Below the pieces are notes generated by a model. It made no database searches. It saw nothing but the letters and a program-made list of their open reading frames with translations, and was not told the origin of the DNA. DNA of 64,000 nt from Mactromeris polynyma (Eukaryota > Mollusca > Bivalvia > Venerida > Mactridae), in assembly GCA_032209605.1 (NCBI GenBank), contig JASFXZ010000001.1, positions 10,062,256 through 10,126,255 of the forward strand, written 5' to 3'. Positions 1 through 12,846 of this stretch are shown here, in pieces. Positions within the stretch are counted from its first letter, which is position 1. Every line of letters starts with the position of its first letter. The translations under genes and the position numbers were made by a program.

Positions 1-415
1 TGGTATTTTTACATTTAAATATCAGTGCGAAGAAATGGAGATTACAAATATTAAACATGGCCCTAAAATATTACAAAACACATAGTAATGACTTCTATTG
101 TCTTTGTTTTACATACTTATGAAAAAATAACATGCTGTTATACCATTATTAATTTTTTACTATTTAAATTCTTGATTAATTATCTCATTTAGACCAATAA
201 TTCGAAACGGTCAAGACATTTTCTTCCAATTTTTTTTCTCATATTCCTATTTTAATTAGTTGCAATTTATTTATATCGAATTCAAATTTGCAACAAAGGC
301 TTATTTTGCACAAATAAAATCAATTATAACATCAAAAAATGACTACCTCTTTTTTGCTCAACTTGTATGATCGCCGTGCAACTTTTATTTGCTGCATTCT
401 GCAATAACTTTTGTA
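1..415. repeat. Interspersed repeat, copy 1 (cut by window edge); inverted relative to 55,318-55,736
   Basis: Base 1 onward matches the reverse complement of 55,736 downward, continuously to about base 415 (facing about 55,318). By eye the identity is near 90% with a few single-base indels. Shared landmarks include TTCGAAACGGTCA, the TTTGCACAAAT segment and CTCAACTTGT. The copy must continue beyond the left edge of the window. No protein is recognisable in either copy. Confidence 0.85.
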
Positions 416-1494
416 TTTGTATACATATTTATGTTACTCTTGACATTCTTTAACAACAATTTTTCCCTATACAGATACAGCTACAGGAAACACTATACTC
501 TTAATATCAAGGCCAAATTTTCTTTCAGGCTTGTTGTATATCTGATAGATATTCACTGTCCTCTTTGTATCGGAAATTCACAAGTTTTGCACGTATACTA
601 AGGGATGTGTATACATGTGTAGGTTACTTCTTCTCATACAATGTTCGATGATGTACGTCTCATCAGAATCCAGCTCTAAATAATCATAAAAATGTCGCTT
701 ACTTGAGTATGAGTGCCTCTATCCCGGTTTTCTTCCATACCATATAGTAGCAAATTTGTGCGTTCAGGTGGTACTTCCATTTTCAGAATTTTATAAGACA
801 ACAGTGTGATTGTACTTGAGGTTTATTTGACACAATCTTCTTATTGTCCCACCCGTTTGTCCTAGTTGTTTAGAAAGTACAGTTAAATTTACACCTATGC
901 ATATCACATATAAATAAATAAATATTACAGCATTTAAAACAGGTTCATATAGAGTGTGACAGAGCTTTAAAACATTAACATTTCGCTGGTAAAAGCAGCA
1001 TTATGAAGAAAAACATTTGCAAATTCATTAAAACATGAGATTTGGAACTAGCAGAAAAAATCTTATACTGATACGGAAAATTCCAAGAATAATAATCAAT
1101 CTGCTTAAAACACAGCCCTAACAATATAAATGAATATAAGCATAATAAGCAATGTTAAGGATGTAAATTACGACAGGGTACAACGAATAAATAAGAGCTT
1201 ACAGAGATAAATAATTACAAATAAGAGACAAATATACCATACAGTCTAAAATAGACAATGCAGACGGTACTAATACATAAAACATAAACAACACATTCAA
1301 TCATACAAATTATAACAATGCACAACAAATAAATTAGTGATGAAAGAGCTAAATGCTTACAAATAAAAGACAAATGAATACTAAAGCATGCAGGGTTTAA
1401 AAGCAAAAACCACAATAAGACACAGGCACTACAGAAAAACAACAAAGAAATTGTTTACATTATATAGCAAGAAATATTTGTAAACCATTATGCA
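416..1494. other. Unannotated AT-rich sequence
   Basis: No gene, RNA or structured repeat recognised. Open frames here are short and carry no familiar motif. Confidence 0.5.
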
Positions 1495-1727
1495 CCCCGG
1501 TGACCTTGACCTTTGACCCCGTGACCCCAAAATCAATAGGGTTCCTCTGCTAACCAAGGTAAATGTGTGGACCAAGTTTGAGGATGATAGGTCAAGAGGT
1601 TCTTTAGTTATTGATCGGAAACGAAAAGGTTACGGACCGACGGACATACCGACCGACCGACATACCGACCGTCCGACATGTGCAAACCAATATGCCTTCT
1701 CTTCTTCGAAGGGGGGCATACAAATGC
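1495..1727 (+). repeat. Interspersed repeat with TGACCTTGACC head and GACCGACCGAC tail
   Basis: The element begins GGTGACCTTGACCTTTGACC, has a central ACCAAGTTTGAGG motif, and ends in a (GACC/GACG)-rich run and a palindromic CTTCTTCGAAGGGGGGC. The same head motif recurs in each unit of the array at 26.3-27.4 kb, so both belong to related non-coding repeat families. Confidence 0.65.
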
Positions 1728-3933
1728 ACATGAGCAACAAGCAAAATATCATAATTCTGCTTTCGCTCATTTTTTTAACATACCTACATATTCATATACA
1801 TAACATTTGAGGTGGAACTAGTTTGTTTCATGTTCACTAAAAATTGATAAAGCGCATAATTACATGTACACGAAACACAGGATTGTTGTGGTGACATTGT
1901 CCAAAGAACTCATAAAATTACTACAGAGGTAAAAGGTTCATTTATACGATACTTAATGTATTTATCTCGTGTCTAAATAAGAGATCATATCCAATGTATG
2001 TTAATTAATAAATGAAATTGGACCTGTCTACTTTTAAACTGTAACAAAGTTCATGAAACGTTGGAATCGATGAAGGCATAACACGCCTAGACAATATTCT
2101 AACGTAGTACTCTTGATCTGACCACGAAAGTTCGCATACATTTTAAAAGCAACCATGATTTCTCCAAACATTAATGCTATTGCCACCATACTGTGTGCAT
2201 ACATTTTAAAAGCAACCATGATTTCTCCGAACATTAATGTAAATGTCACCATACTTTGTGCATTTTTTCCAGAAAACATTACATGTTTTAATATTTGCCC
2301 CATATGGCAATACGAAAACGAAGATACCATGTGGATTAAACATTTTTCCTGCTTGCAAATGGTGACATCACATGTCGCGTTTTCTTGAAATGACGTCACT
2401 TTCAGAATATATTGTAAATCCCATAGCAGCGTTCATTCATAAACTTTGACTGGAATGTAGGAAATGCGAGCTTAACATGCGCCGAAAACGTAAATTAGGA
2501 GTTGAAATAGATATGCAGCAGTCAACATGAACACAAAGCAGAAGCATAACTTCAGTAAATGCATAGTATGCGAAGAATTAAGAAATAGAAATATAAGGAC
2601 AAATTACAAATTGCAAAAACAATGGGTTTTAATAAGCTGCAACATTTGACAGAAAAATATTACATATTTTGATAAAGTATCAATATGACACAATTAACAT
2701 CAACATTACAAAGAAACGAGAATATGAGACATGCAGTTTGCAGTTTGACTTAACACACTGTACAAAGTCACTATAAACAAAGGCACACACTTTTAGGTAT
2801 GCTGCCTCGGTGCAGACCCGTAAGCAGAGTATTCGCAGTCATTCCAGTCCCAGTTTGTAATCAGTTCAATATGTAGGCCTACCTGTAAAATATTTGAGGA
2901 CCTAAAATAAATTTTACTTTCTTGTTTAGCAATAATATCAGATAAACTAAAATTAGAACATTAAAATTAAACAGTAGAAACTAAATTGAATTGCCTCCCT
3001 TTGTATTGAAATGAGATGACCTCTCTTTTGTACATGTACTAGAAAACCATGACGTCATCATCCGGTATATTTGTTGGCATTTCGAAGTAAGATGCGGTTG
3101 TTTTCCGCTTGTATTTCACATAATTTCGAACAAATGAATGTTCTTTATAAATATTTATTTACATAGCGATATCTTGCCATGCGGGTATTTTGATTTAAGT
3201 GCCTGTAACGTCGAAAACTAAAGCTACTTTATTTTTCGTCTGCAACATTTAACAATATACAGCTCTAGTTAACATGGCACAGCTATTTTCACGGAAACGT
3301 CAATTTCAACCACACGGAATCTAGATCAATGGGACTCTCCCAAATGGTCAACAATTCGAATGTACAAAACCTGAGGTATTATGTATCTGAGAAGCGTAGC
3401 CACGCGAAGAAACCCCTCTCGCCACACCATTCAAGACAGTTCGTGTCATCTCTGAGTGTCAGTGACGGTTATTCATGTGCAAAACTCGTCAGTTACTACA
3501 GACTGTTTAAAAGCGTTCTCCAGATTTCAAAGTTCTTTGTTAACAAGTTATTTCCATCTTTACGTGTTGTCAATTTCATTTCCAAAATGGCGTCCGCTTT
3601 GATCATTAATCGATGTGCAATGAATATTGCTACGCCATAATTTGTTGCATAATTTCGAACAAATATTTTTTTAATTTATAATTAAATGTGAAACAATAAT
3701 TAAATTGTCTCAATATTTCTTATCAAATTGTTGTTTTATCGACGTTTTCAATGCTGTATAGTTTAATAAATTGGTAGAGTTCGCACTATTTTGTCAGCGG
3801 TTGTGCTCGAAATCTATATGGTTGTAAAGCGGCTACAGAGGCACCGCACAGGGTAGTAAATGAGTCGCTAGAGTAGTAATTGGTCAAAATAATGTTTAAT
3901 CCTTTAAAAAAGCATAAAATAAAAAGAATATTA
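1728..3933. other. Unannotated; contains a 63-bp tandem duplication at 2,134-2,259
   Basis: Two adjacent 63-bp units (2,134-2,196 and 2,197-2,259) share ACATTTTAAAAGCAACCATG and the following bases. Because 63 is a multiple of three, overlapping short open frames on both strands look repetitive, but no protein family is recognisable. A 15-bp string CATAATTTCGAACAA also recurs at about 3,119 and 3,649. Nothing else is seen. Confidence 0.6.
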
Positions 3934-4077
3934 GTTGATTTCGAAGGAAGATCGAATTTTATTTCACGAGTGGTCAAAAGAAATATATATGTTCACGAGT
4001 GGCGTAGCCACGAGTGAAAATATACTTTTCTTTTGACCACTCGTGAAATAAAATTCGATCTTCCATCGAAATCAACA
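3934..4077. repeat. Long near-perfect hairpin (MITE-like)
   Basis: Arms of roughly 60-70 bp starting at TTGATTTCGAAGGAAGATCG face each other around a short spacer containing ACGAGTGGCGTAGCCACGAG. The two arms differ at very few positions. This is the architecture of a foldback-type non-autonomous transposon. The outer boundaries and target duplication were not determined. Confidence 0.75.
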
Positions 4078-4399
4078 AATATCCTCTATAACTTTTCTTG
4101 GTTAGCCTGCTTACCATTGAAATATATCCACTCTATAAGGTTTCTTTTTATAATTTCCAAAACATCTGTTCATCAACATTTAGGCTGTTTAAGGAATGAA
4201 GAGTATCACTTGTTACAAAGTAAAATTATCGATCAATGTTTTTGCCTTTGAATTTTATTAGTTCTAATATCTTGAGAAAATGCCTCCAACATAGCTTCAT
4301 TAGCAGGTTCAACGGACGACTGTCCTCATTTCTAATAAATTACTAATTCAATCTAGTGCACATTATTAAATGTTTGTGTTACCAAAAATACTGAACACA

Positions 4400-4535
4400 G
4401 TTTGTTTTATAGGGACTTATTTCTATTTGTGTTTTTAGATGTATGTTAAATTTCACTTTCACCAATGCAAGTCTTTCACGTCATACAGTGTTCATGTTAT
4501 TTGCTCCCCTCCCCACTTTCGGCCTATTGTTGCCA
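4400..4535 (-). repeat. Dispersed repeat, copy C (related to 47,628 and 51,005)
   Basis: The reverse complement matches the repeat at 51,005-51,172 closely, sharing GGCCGAAAGTGGGGAG, GCATGAACACT-like and TTTAACATACATCTAAAA segments in the same order. The copy lies about 300 bp upstream of the decayed exon 1, which it does not overlap. Confidence 0.7.
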
Positions 4536-4827
4536 TCTGTCTTGACTGTCCTGTGAGGTATTCCATCTATTAAACCCCCCTGTTTGTCCTTTGATTCTCC
4601 TAGTTATCGCTTATGGTCGACCAGGCCATTCCTTGCGCCCCTGTTCCTTACGTATTTACCCTTGCACTTCCTCAAATGCTTGATGTTTTATGGATTGACG
4701 TCTTACTCTTCTGCCGTTGCTAGTCTTTAGGAATCGATCCACTTGAAGTATTGAAGTTGCAAGAAACGTAGTTGTATTGTGACAACCATTTTGCTGTTTG
4801 AAGAAATCACTTTTTCACTCGGAAATT
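4536..4827. other. Unannotated, immediately upstream of the decayed exon
   Basis: A short stretch TTACCCTTGCACTTCCTCA (about 4,665) resembles one at about 42,831. Otherwise nothing recognised. Weak similarity to the bases just upstream of the intact exon 1 (TTTTCACTCGGA against TTTTCATTCGGA) extends only about 20 bp beyond the start codon. Confidence 0.4.
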
Positions 4828-4987
4828 ATGAAATCGATGAATGAAACTGTGCATTTAATAAATACAACTTCGACTAATTATAGTTATTTTGATGGTGACG
4901 ATGGATTTTACAATCCGTTTGAGAAACCACACTTTAGTTGACCATTTATATTTCTGTATTCGTTCGAGTGTGTTGCCTGTTTGTTTG
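4828..4987 (+). pseudogene. Decayed duplicate of GPCR exon 1
   Basis: This stretch aligns with 18,293-18,455 along its whole length, with one 3-bp indel. About 39 of 53 aligned codons encode the same residue, including NETVHLINTT, DGFYNPFEKP and the CLF end of the exon. It starts at ATG 4,828 and keeps a consensus GTGAGT donor at 4,988 in the same phase 1, so it could in principle splice to exon 2. The frame is broken by TGA at 4,939-4,941 (codon 38), where the intact exon has an Arg-Gly pair just before TM1. No methionine follows the stop. Many differences are third-position and synonymous (TTA/TTG, CCG/CCA, GAG/GAA, TTG/CTG), which suggests the copy was under protein-level selection after duplication and decayed later. 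No matching copies of exons 2 or 3 were found between here and 18 kb. Confidence 0.8.
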
Positions 4988-5541
4988 GTGAGTATATAGA
5001 ACCGATTTCAACGTTTTAAGCTTACTCTTTCAAAATTCATATTAATTACATTTTTGTCCGACCGTTTCGCTTGGAAAGAAACATAAATATTATAAGTACT
5101 TCAGTCTTTGTTTATCTTCGCAAACTGTAATGGAGTTAAAGGCTTACTAGTTATGGTAATGTATAAGGAAACGATAAGAGATGAGGAATATTTGTTTATC
5201 AATTAACTATATCGGCTGATTTCGTCGAGACGTCATGTTGCTATTACGCCCACCAAAATGTGCCGTTTCTTTTCGTTGTATCGTAATTTAGCCTAGTAAA
5301 GACGACTAATTATAACAACGGTATGCGGATTGAAATACCCATCCCGAGTGTCGCTGTTTAGGGTGGTAAGACGAGATTAAATGAAATGACGAACATTCAA
5401 AAGTAATGCTATTCCAATTTTGTGTTCATTATATACGCGAAATAAAGGTAGAACGATAATCACAAAAATCGCAAAATGTCGTAGTTTCGTTGTTTCATAT
5501 TTTTCTTCTGGCGCTTTTTCGCCCGAGAATAGACCACGATT
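4988..5541. other. Unannotated, downstream of decayed exon
   Basis: Sequence after the donor at 4,988 shows no similarity to the intron following the intact exon, so the detectable duplication ends at the splice site. Nothing else recognised. Confidence 0.5.
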
Positions 5542-5994
5542 CAGGGGTTAGTAACCAGTAACTTTCGTTAAGTTTCCTGCAACGACAACATTTACGACAA
5601 CGTAACGAGCCCGTAAGCATTTTTAACGATTATTATTTTCGTAACCTGAAAGATTCGTTAAGTGTTAGTTAGTTACAGTGAGTAACGAAGATGCTGTGTA
5701 ATCGTTAAACATGACGTTCCGCGCCAAAAATGACATTTACAAGTCGTTGCATATAAAATGGAAACAAAGAAAAGATCGTACAAATAAGAAAATATTTTGT
5801 TAGTATGACATTGTTTACAAAACGACGGGTCACCATTTTCTTATATATTATGCCATTTCAATGTTACTGATCGATATGTAGCAAAACAGAGAGAATTACG
5901 TATACATTTAAAGGAACAGTACATTGTATGTTGTTTGAAATTAATCTCAATTAATAGATAATCGGTGCATTAATGATCGGTGAATCGGTAATAC

Positions 5995-6030
<36 letters not shown>
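5995..6030. repeat. Compound microsatellite (TA)9(GA)9
   Basis: A run of TA dinucleotides passes directly into a run of GA dinucleotides inside the 2.5-kb element. Confidence 0.95.
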
Positions 6031-7393
6031 TTGTCTTTGCCCATACAAATAGGTAGTGCCTCAAAAGGAGTTTGTGTAAAGCATTTAATAAACAATTAAA
6101 TCGCGATGAACACGTTCGTAAAATTCCTGAGCATTTCCATATCATTTAAGACCTCCCGAAGTTAAGACAATCGTTGAAAACATGTAACACTGGAGCATGT
6201 ATCTATAAATTTGTGCTATCCTTACTAGCATTGTCTTCAACATAAATATTTAAGATTTAATACAATCATAGCAGCCAAAAAAAACTATACTCCCATCAAT
6301 TTTAAGCTTTCAATTAATGTTGCTTAGTTAATAGGGAACCTAGCACATGTTATAACTTCGTTAAAATTGAAAATAATACTTTGTTTTAAAAGTTGAGAAT
6401 CACAATTTCGGGTAAAAATTTAGAAGTTCTAAAAGTGCACAAAATGCTAACTGCTAAGTCATACAAAGTCACAACAATGAACTACTTTAGTTGTGTATAC
6501 GTATTTAGATTTAGGAGGCATAACTGTTTGAATCATTTAACGGTTGTATTTTAAAGATAGAATGCACGCGTTTAAATTGCGTGTGAATTAAACCTAACAT
6601 TAGAGTTGTTTAAGAAAATGCACGGTAAGACCGTCACATCAGTGCCTGTTGTACTTATTTACAACTATAATTTGTATTCAGTTTCTGGCTTAGGTGCGTA
6701 GGACAAGTCGGAAAAGCTGTCTCAAAGTCATGTCTTTAAAAATGTAGAGCAAATTAATGTCGATTTCAAATGCTGTTTTATGTACAGATGAACTACTATA
6801 AGCGAAGCATTTTTTAAATTGTTGGCCATTTCAACCAAAAGTGTGCCTTACAACCTTTAAAATCGTTATAACATGTATATGTACATGTTGCATTTCATTT
6901 TTATTGCTTAATCGTCTTAAACTCACATAGAGAATAGAGCCATGACATACAAGAAAATTTGTAACTGTGTTAATGAGCACCGTTGTTATGCCTGTACTTT
7001 TGACGAAAACGTCAAGTTGTTCTTACGTTTATATACACGCTAAGAAACAACGATAAAAACGACAAAATATTCTAACGCAAAACAACACATCATATAAATT
7101 GGTGGTAAGGCTTTTTGGTAAGTTTTAATCCGACTTTTTGTTTGAGCACCATGGTGGTATTTAAATGTTTAAGTGTGAAAATGATAAGTTATTTTAAGTC
7201 ACCAACGACCTTAACACTAAGTCTTGTGAATTACATTTTCTTTTATTATGACGAGCAAATAATACACATGTACTGCTATGTTGTTTTCTTGTGAATATAT
7301 AATGATCGAAGAAGACTATTTGATCAATTACTTTAACATTAAGTATCTGCTCGTATAAATACAAAAATAGCTTTTACATGGTGCACTGTATGA

Positions 7394-7478
7394 ACGCACT
7401 ATGGTGTCAGCCCAACTATGGTGTTGAACACCAAACATTGAACGTTTTGGTGCTAATACTTTCAACACCATAGTGCGT
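7394..7478. repeat. Inverted repeat with perfect 14-bp arms
   Basis: ACGCACTATGGTGT at 7,394 is repeated in inverse at 7,465-7,478. An extra internal ACTATGGTGTTGAA copy lies between the arms. It is probably a small foldback element nested in the larger one. Confidence 0.7.
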
Positions 7479-8026
7479 TGCAATGGTACATACCATCAAT
7501 TTTAACATTATTTTCATTACATGTATCTGAGTTTACAATTATTAAATATTAATATTTCAAACGATATTACAATCTCACTAATAGCTCCGGAAATATTTGT
7601 GTCTGTAATATATGTCACTTGAAAACATGTTAATATATCAATGTCAATGCTATAAGTCTGTAACTCTACATTAGAACATACATCGCACATGGACGCGTAC
7701 AGACGGACGGACGTACCTACAAACCGAAATATAACATATTTCGTACAGTAACAGTCAGAGTATGTTCATTGTATGTTTCAATTGATTTTAACAAATGATG
7801 TCACTTACCAAAAATACAGCACGTCTTTAAAAAAGGAGTTCTCCTTATCGAATGCTTAACGAAGGCTTAGCGAATACTCCAGGAGTTGTCGTTATATAAC
7901 GAATACTTCGTTCGTTAAGTGAAACTAACGCCAGCCTTTGGTTAGTGCATATTTAACTAACGATGACTTAACGATGGCATAACGATTATCGTTCGCTTAA
8001 CGAATGCCTGGGGTTACTTACTCCAG

Positions 8027-10559
8027 ACAGACGTTTTTGTCATCGTTAAATGAGCAAACTGTTAGGGAATCATCGAGTAAAATGATATTCGTATTTTACT
8101 ACTTCGCCGCTTAACTTGTATTACTACAATAATCAAATAACATATCTTAGGATTAGAATAGCTTGAATTATGTTATGGTACACCTACATTTAACGTATAA
8201 AAATCCTAAAACGCAGCGTGGATGATGGCTTCTCAGAATTAATCACCTTGTCAATTGTTCTGACATAAGAACATATACAAATCCAATGAATACATCATAC
8301 GCAACAATATGCTAATCGTTTAATAGGATTGAAAACGACTACATCACGAGTTTGTGCCCAATATTTATCAAGACTAACAACCGATTTTTAGTATTTGTGA
8401 ATCACTCTTTATTAGAAAGGAAGATAAATTACATTCATGATTAATTAAGTCATTTGATATTGATCGATGTACAACTTGAGCAGTTTATGACCAGTGTTTG
8501 CTGCAGACAGTTTTAACAATTTAATACGAGATCATTGACATTTGGGGTCAATAGAGTATTTGATACTGCATGAAACGTGTCTGTGTCAGTATTGGATTGA
8601 AAATCTATGGCTAAGATACGTAAATTGAAAGCTGCAAGTGTAAGATAAACTGACATATATGATGGTGACAATACTGTATACAAACTATGCTGAGAGGATA
8701 TTAAAGAAATACTTGTTTACATTTCTTGTATGCTGGTTTGAACAAGAAATATCTTTAAAAAAGATGGTCGGCGCAACTTGAAGTTTGCAAATTTGTTGCA
8801 ATCTGAAGGTTAAAATGTGTCGTGCAACATAAAAAAACTTATTGTTACGACTGCCGGTCATTCAATTACGCTTTACAACAAAAACCGAGAGACCACTGCG
8901 TAGTACGCTACCACACAGCGCTTTGATTCCACTACTGTTACATTCACACGCTGCTGTATTACCCAGTATATCTTGATATTTGACCTTTTGAACCTTTCTG
9001 CTAAAATCATTGATTTAGTCGCAGTGAACGAAATCACCGTTCGTTACTTATACTAAAATTCATTGGTTGGCACGATCAAGTGACAACTGAGTTTATAATA
9101 CAAATGTAGATGGGTATTTTATCCAGCCTTAAAACCAATCAAATGTGTACACAATGTACAGCCTTTCGAGTAGAAAGAACTTTTGATTATCTAGCTAATC
9201 GGTTTTATTTCATGTCATTAAATTTTTAGCATTTACAGAAGGCAGTATTTCGTTCTTACATCGAGGATTGTACAGATACGTAATTTATTAGCGTGGCGAA
9301 TTCGAGTAACAAGATGCCAAGTAACGATATGACGCATTTTAAAATATACGCAGATTCCGCATAGACAGCTGTTTAAATGACCTTAAATCACTACACATTT
9401 ACAGGCATCGGAATAATTTTGGCATGCCTACGAAACGATAGTCACTTACGTTCGAATTATTTAGTTTGTCTAGCAATTTCCTTAGTCACAGCGGCATTTC
9501 TATGACAGTGAAAGCTGTCTATTCAGTGCACACTCGCATAAGCTTTCTTTACGCAAGTTTACTGTCCTACATTTGGGACATTAGTGAGTCGTTGCAAGTG
9601 GCTCACTGTATGTCTGTGGACGAATGTCGACTCGCCTTTCTAAATATAGTAAATACTGCGTAGGAGACTGGATACACATAACTCCGTAGTTTGATTATAG
9701 TCTGTTTCAATATACGAAGTTCATCATTACTTATTGCATAAGTCGTAAACTCACACATCCATATTAATAAGCTTGTTACATAGCGATTTATCTGATTAAA
9801 ACAATATAAATGTTCGCGACTGGTACTTAAAACCAAGAAAGTCTTCTTAATTCCAACACCGGACAATTCCCCGTGGTGATGAATAACAACACTACTTAAT
9901 GGATAAATCTTGAAATACACTATACACAGTGTTAACCGATCTGCTTCAAGGTTACACATATTTTTCGGTTGAAGAGAAATGGCGCGAAATTGCCTTGGTG
10001 GTTAACGTAAGATTTGATTGGTTTACAAAATACTGAATATGCAAATAGCAAAACCATTTTAGTACGGCTACGCCACAAAATTGGGTTAAATCCAAGAAAA
10101 GTCTTGACAAATTGACGTATACATACCTGTTTTATTTCTGTTTTCGAAGATCATTTATAAACATGATTTCATTTGATATACGGATCTAAATTGTCTAATG
10201 ATGCCAAATTTATGCCAAATTACATCTTTGTCTCGACAAGAATTGCTTGAATAGAAATAAAGGTGCCTTAAAATATATCTTTGATGTGATCAAGTATGCA
10301 AAGTTTCAGTTTGCATTTTTTAAAATACAAATTGGTAGGACCATGGTTAATGCTTTAATAAATTTGTGAGATAGACGTTTTGCATTGGAAAGAATATCGA
10401 TATCTATAATGTTTGTTAAACGTTTAAGAAAGTCTTTGTAAACTGAAATAGTTCAAAATGTTGCAAATGCAGCTGCAATAAATTACAAACAACTATTAAT
10501 CAATACTTTCATCTTAATGACAAATGTACGCATGTTGAATCGCCCGATCATTATACAGT
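8027..10559. other. Unannotated
   Basis: No reliable feature. A 32-codon stretch after an acceptor-like TTTACAG at 9,398-9,404 is faintly GPCR-like but was not accepted. A 118-codon minus-strand frame at 9,603-9,959 has no recognisable motif. Confidence 0.5.
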
Positions 10560-10830
10560 TTACCAGGCTTTGTTGTTTGTAATGCAAACAAATATGTAAT
10601 ATATATTTGATCTTTTTGTAAATACTTTTTCTATATTAGAAGCAATATTTTTAGAAATAAGCACATCCACAAAATTAACAAGTTCAATAAATTTATACAT
10701 ACTAGGTGGCCTCCAAAAGTATGACGGTATCAATTGCTTTCTTAAATCAATATAAATGTTACGTTGTATGAAAAAATGACACTCATCCTCTAACAAGTTA
10801 CAATGCATATATACGTTCCTTTATAGGCGT
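10560..10830 (-). mobile_element. LINE 3' end: C-terminal zinc-finger region of ORF2 (remnant)
   Basis: The minus-strand frame reads MHCNLLEDECHFFIQ, followed by a DLRKQLIPSYF stretch and RPPSMYKFIELVN. This matches the tail typical of some mollusc LINE polyproteins, in which a C-x2-C...H-x4-C knuckle (xxCxxC...EDExHFLLxC) precedes a (R)PSMxKFIxLM segment. The first zinc ligand and the final cysteine are lost here, and no reverse transcriptase precedes it. The fragment is about 80 codons of a dead copy, and the family resembles the one at 37,530-38,282. Confidence 0.6.
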
Positions 10831-12497
10831 ATTAATAGGCTGATTCGATCTACCCGTTACAATACAAAGACGATGAGATTATACAAACTTATTATGCAAA
10901 TATTTTCTATGAAAATGTTTACATTTCAGTGAAAACTAATTTTTTATGCAACTTTTCCCTTGATTAAAAACGTTTGCTAATATAGTTAATCTCTGATCAG
11001 ATCAACTAAAACTCGTGGCGGTCGTAACCGAACTGTTTACAGCAGTTATCTCTCTTTGCGTTTAGAAGTCGTTGAGTAATGATCTGAGCTATGCTCGGAA
11101 CCAGTCAATTTTTTGATAAATGTTTGTCGTAAAATTCAGATCTGTGTTCAGAACCAACGAAACGTTCCGCCTGCTAGTTGTTATACGACACGCTCCGTAT
11201 GTATTTAAACACCTTCTACTACGAGTATACCGATGCCACATACAAATATATTACTGATTTTATTATTACTAATCATTTAAACGTAGAAACGCTTCATTAA
11301 TTATTTATTGGTTAACCTATTTCTGTCTGGTAAATGGATTCGGCTCTTATGTCAAATTCTATCTGTAGCACTGCTTTCCGATATAATACATGGACTATTT
11401 GCATACTGCGTAAATCTATTTACTGTATATCGTGATATAAAAGTATTGACCCAATAATTTCTAATTGATTTAGATTCACAACATTAAAATCACTCGCCTG
11501 GGCACAAATTTGGCACTTTTTGTCAATTGGCTGGTTTTCGAAAGGAACAAAGCTCTCATAGATATCTAACTACTGTACAAGTTTGATTGAGATACAATCA
11601 AAACTGACGCCTTTATCGTGATCGTCAGCAAGTGTTTAAGGACTTCTGGTCTTTGGCCAGTAGAGCTAAATACTGATTAACTACCTAAATGCGGTGTTCA
11701 CTGGATTTAAATTTAAATGACAATCGTTGACGTAAAGATTCTCACAAAGATAGCGAAATTCAGTGAAATAAACATATTTACATCGGTCTTTCCTATCGCA
11801 ATATGTAAACATGAGGGCCATGATGGTCCTATATCGCTCACCTAATTGCCTGAAATGTTTGGTATTATTGCCCTGTGTCACAGGGTGCAACATTTTGTTG
11901 AAGTTATGATTCTTACAGAGATAGATAAAATCTTCATTTCTAGCATGTTAAGAATATCACTATGATTATAACAATAAAAATATTTATTGCGAGTAATTTA
12001 CGCCTCCGGCCCATAATACAAATCAGTCATATGGTAAACAAAACAATCCAATCATTTACAAATGTACATACCATATAAGTAAAACGCAAATGTACATACA
12101 ATATAAATAAGACATATGAGTACATAATATGTTATATGTAATATGTTTTCAAAATAACATATTTCAAGACGTATGTATACGCATGTACAATATCACATAC
12201 GAGATTAAGCATATAATTATAAAACATTTTCAGAATGTTAAACATTATTCCATGGGTTACTTTATCCATTGAAATTCCTCATATAACAATAACTTGAAAC
12301 ATTATGTGAAAATAATCGAACAGCGAGGAGAAAATACAATACAAATGAATTACTTATTTATAATATAACTTATTTCTTAGGTTAAAAGCTTCATGGATAA
12401 ACAATGACAGATTTTTAACAACATTCTTACTTTCTGAGCTTATATTATACTACATATACACAATGTAGTATTTGATTATATCTATATGTTATAATAA
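10831..12497. other. Unannotated; one repeat terminus at about 11,805-11,890
   Basis: At about 11,810-11,850 the reverse strand reads AGGTGAGCGATATAGGACC then ATCATGGCCCTC, a string I associate with the end of a common bivalve repeat. Nothing else recognised. Confidence 0.4.
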
Positions 12498-12700
12498 AAT
12501 GTACACTGGAACCCCTTTAAACCGGAACCCCTTTAATCCGGAAACCCCTTTAATCGTACGGTCCCAACTTTTTTACAATATAAATCACCCCTTTAAACCG
12601 GAAACCCCTTAATTCAGGAAACCAGACAAGAATTTTGGCCCAATATGGATATTTCCATTATAAATCACCCCTTCAAACCGGACAAGAATAAAGTTTGCGT
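12498..12700. repeat. DNA-transposon end with repeated CCCCTTTAAACCGGA
   Basis: TACACTGGAACCCCTTTAAA begins a segment holding about five degenerate copies of CCCCTTTAAACCGGA. The start resembles pogo/Tigger-type Tc1-mariner ends. No matching opposite end was found nearby, so it is likely a fragment. Confidence 0.5.
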
Positions 12701-12846
12701 CTTGCTCAAGACCTTTCGATGGAAAATTTTGATCCAAAGCACTGTGTTATTCAGAAGAAATGATTTTCGAATGCATATTCGATTAAACAACTGGAATCAT
12801 AAGTTTAAAATATACATTTGATATACAGTAAATAATGTCAATTTAT

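Larger units (their letters stand above)
5542..8026. mobile_element. 2.5-kb non-autonomous DNA transposon-like element with subterminal TAACG/CGTTA clusters
   Basis: The left end starts CAGGGGTTAGTAACC and the right end, read inverted, starts CTGGAGTAAGTAACC. About 22 of the first 31 bases match, including a shared TTCGTTAAG. Both ends then carry dense copies of TAACG or its complement (about seven in 5,560-5,712 and ten in 7,850-8,050), far above background in AT-rich DNA. The interior has no transposase-like frame. CAGGG-type ends with subterminal repeats suggest a hAT-like element, but no 8-bp target duplication was visible, so the class is an inference. Confidence 0.6.

Noticed and set aside
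2034..2399. 121-codon minus-strand frame with an internal repeated phrase
   Set aside because: The repeat in the protein is just the 63-bp tandem DNA duplication; frames are open on both strands, typical of chance.
9405..9502. 32-codon GPCR-like stretch (LACLRNDSHLRSNYLVCLAIS) after an acceptor-like TTTACAG, a candidate decayed exon 2 of the upstream receptor copy
   Set aside because: Same phase and spacing as real exon 2 up to LRS, but only about 9 of 30 residues match, no TM2 aspartate, no donor and little DNA similarity, whereas the exon-1 copies are far more alike. Chance is the simpler explanation.
9603..9959. 118-codon minus-strand open frame
   Set aside because: No recognisable domain, no splice or promoter context; length is plausible by chance over 64 kb.
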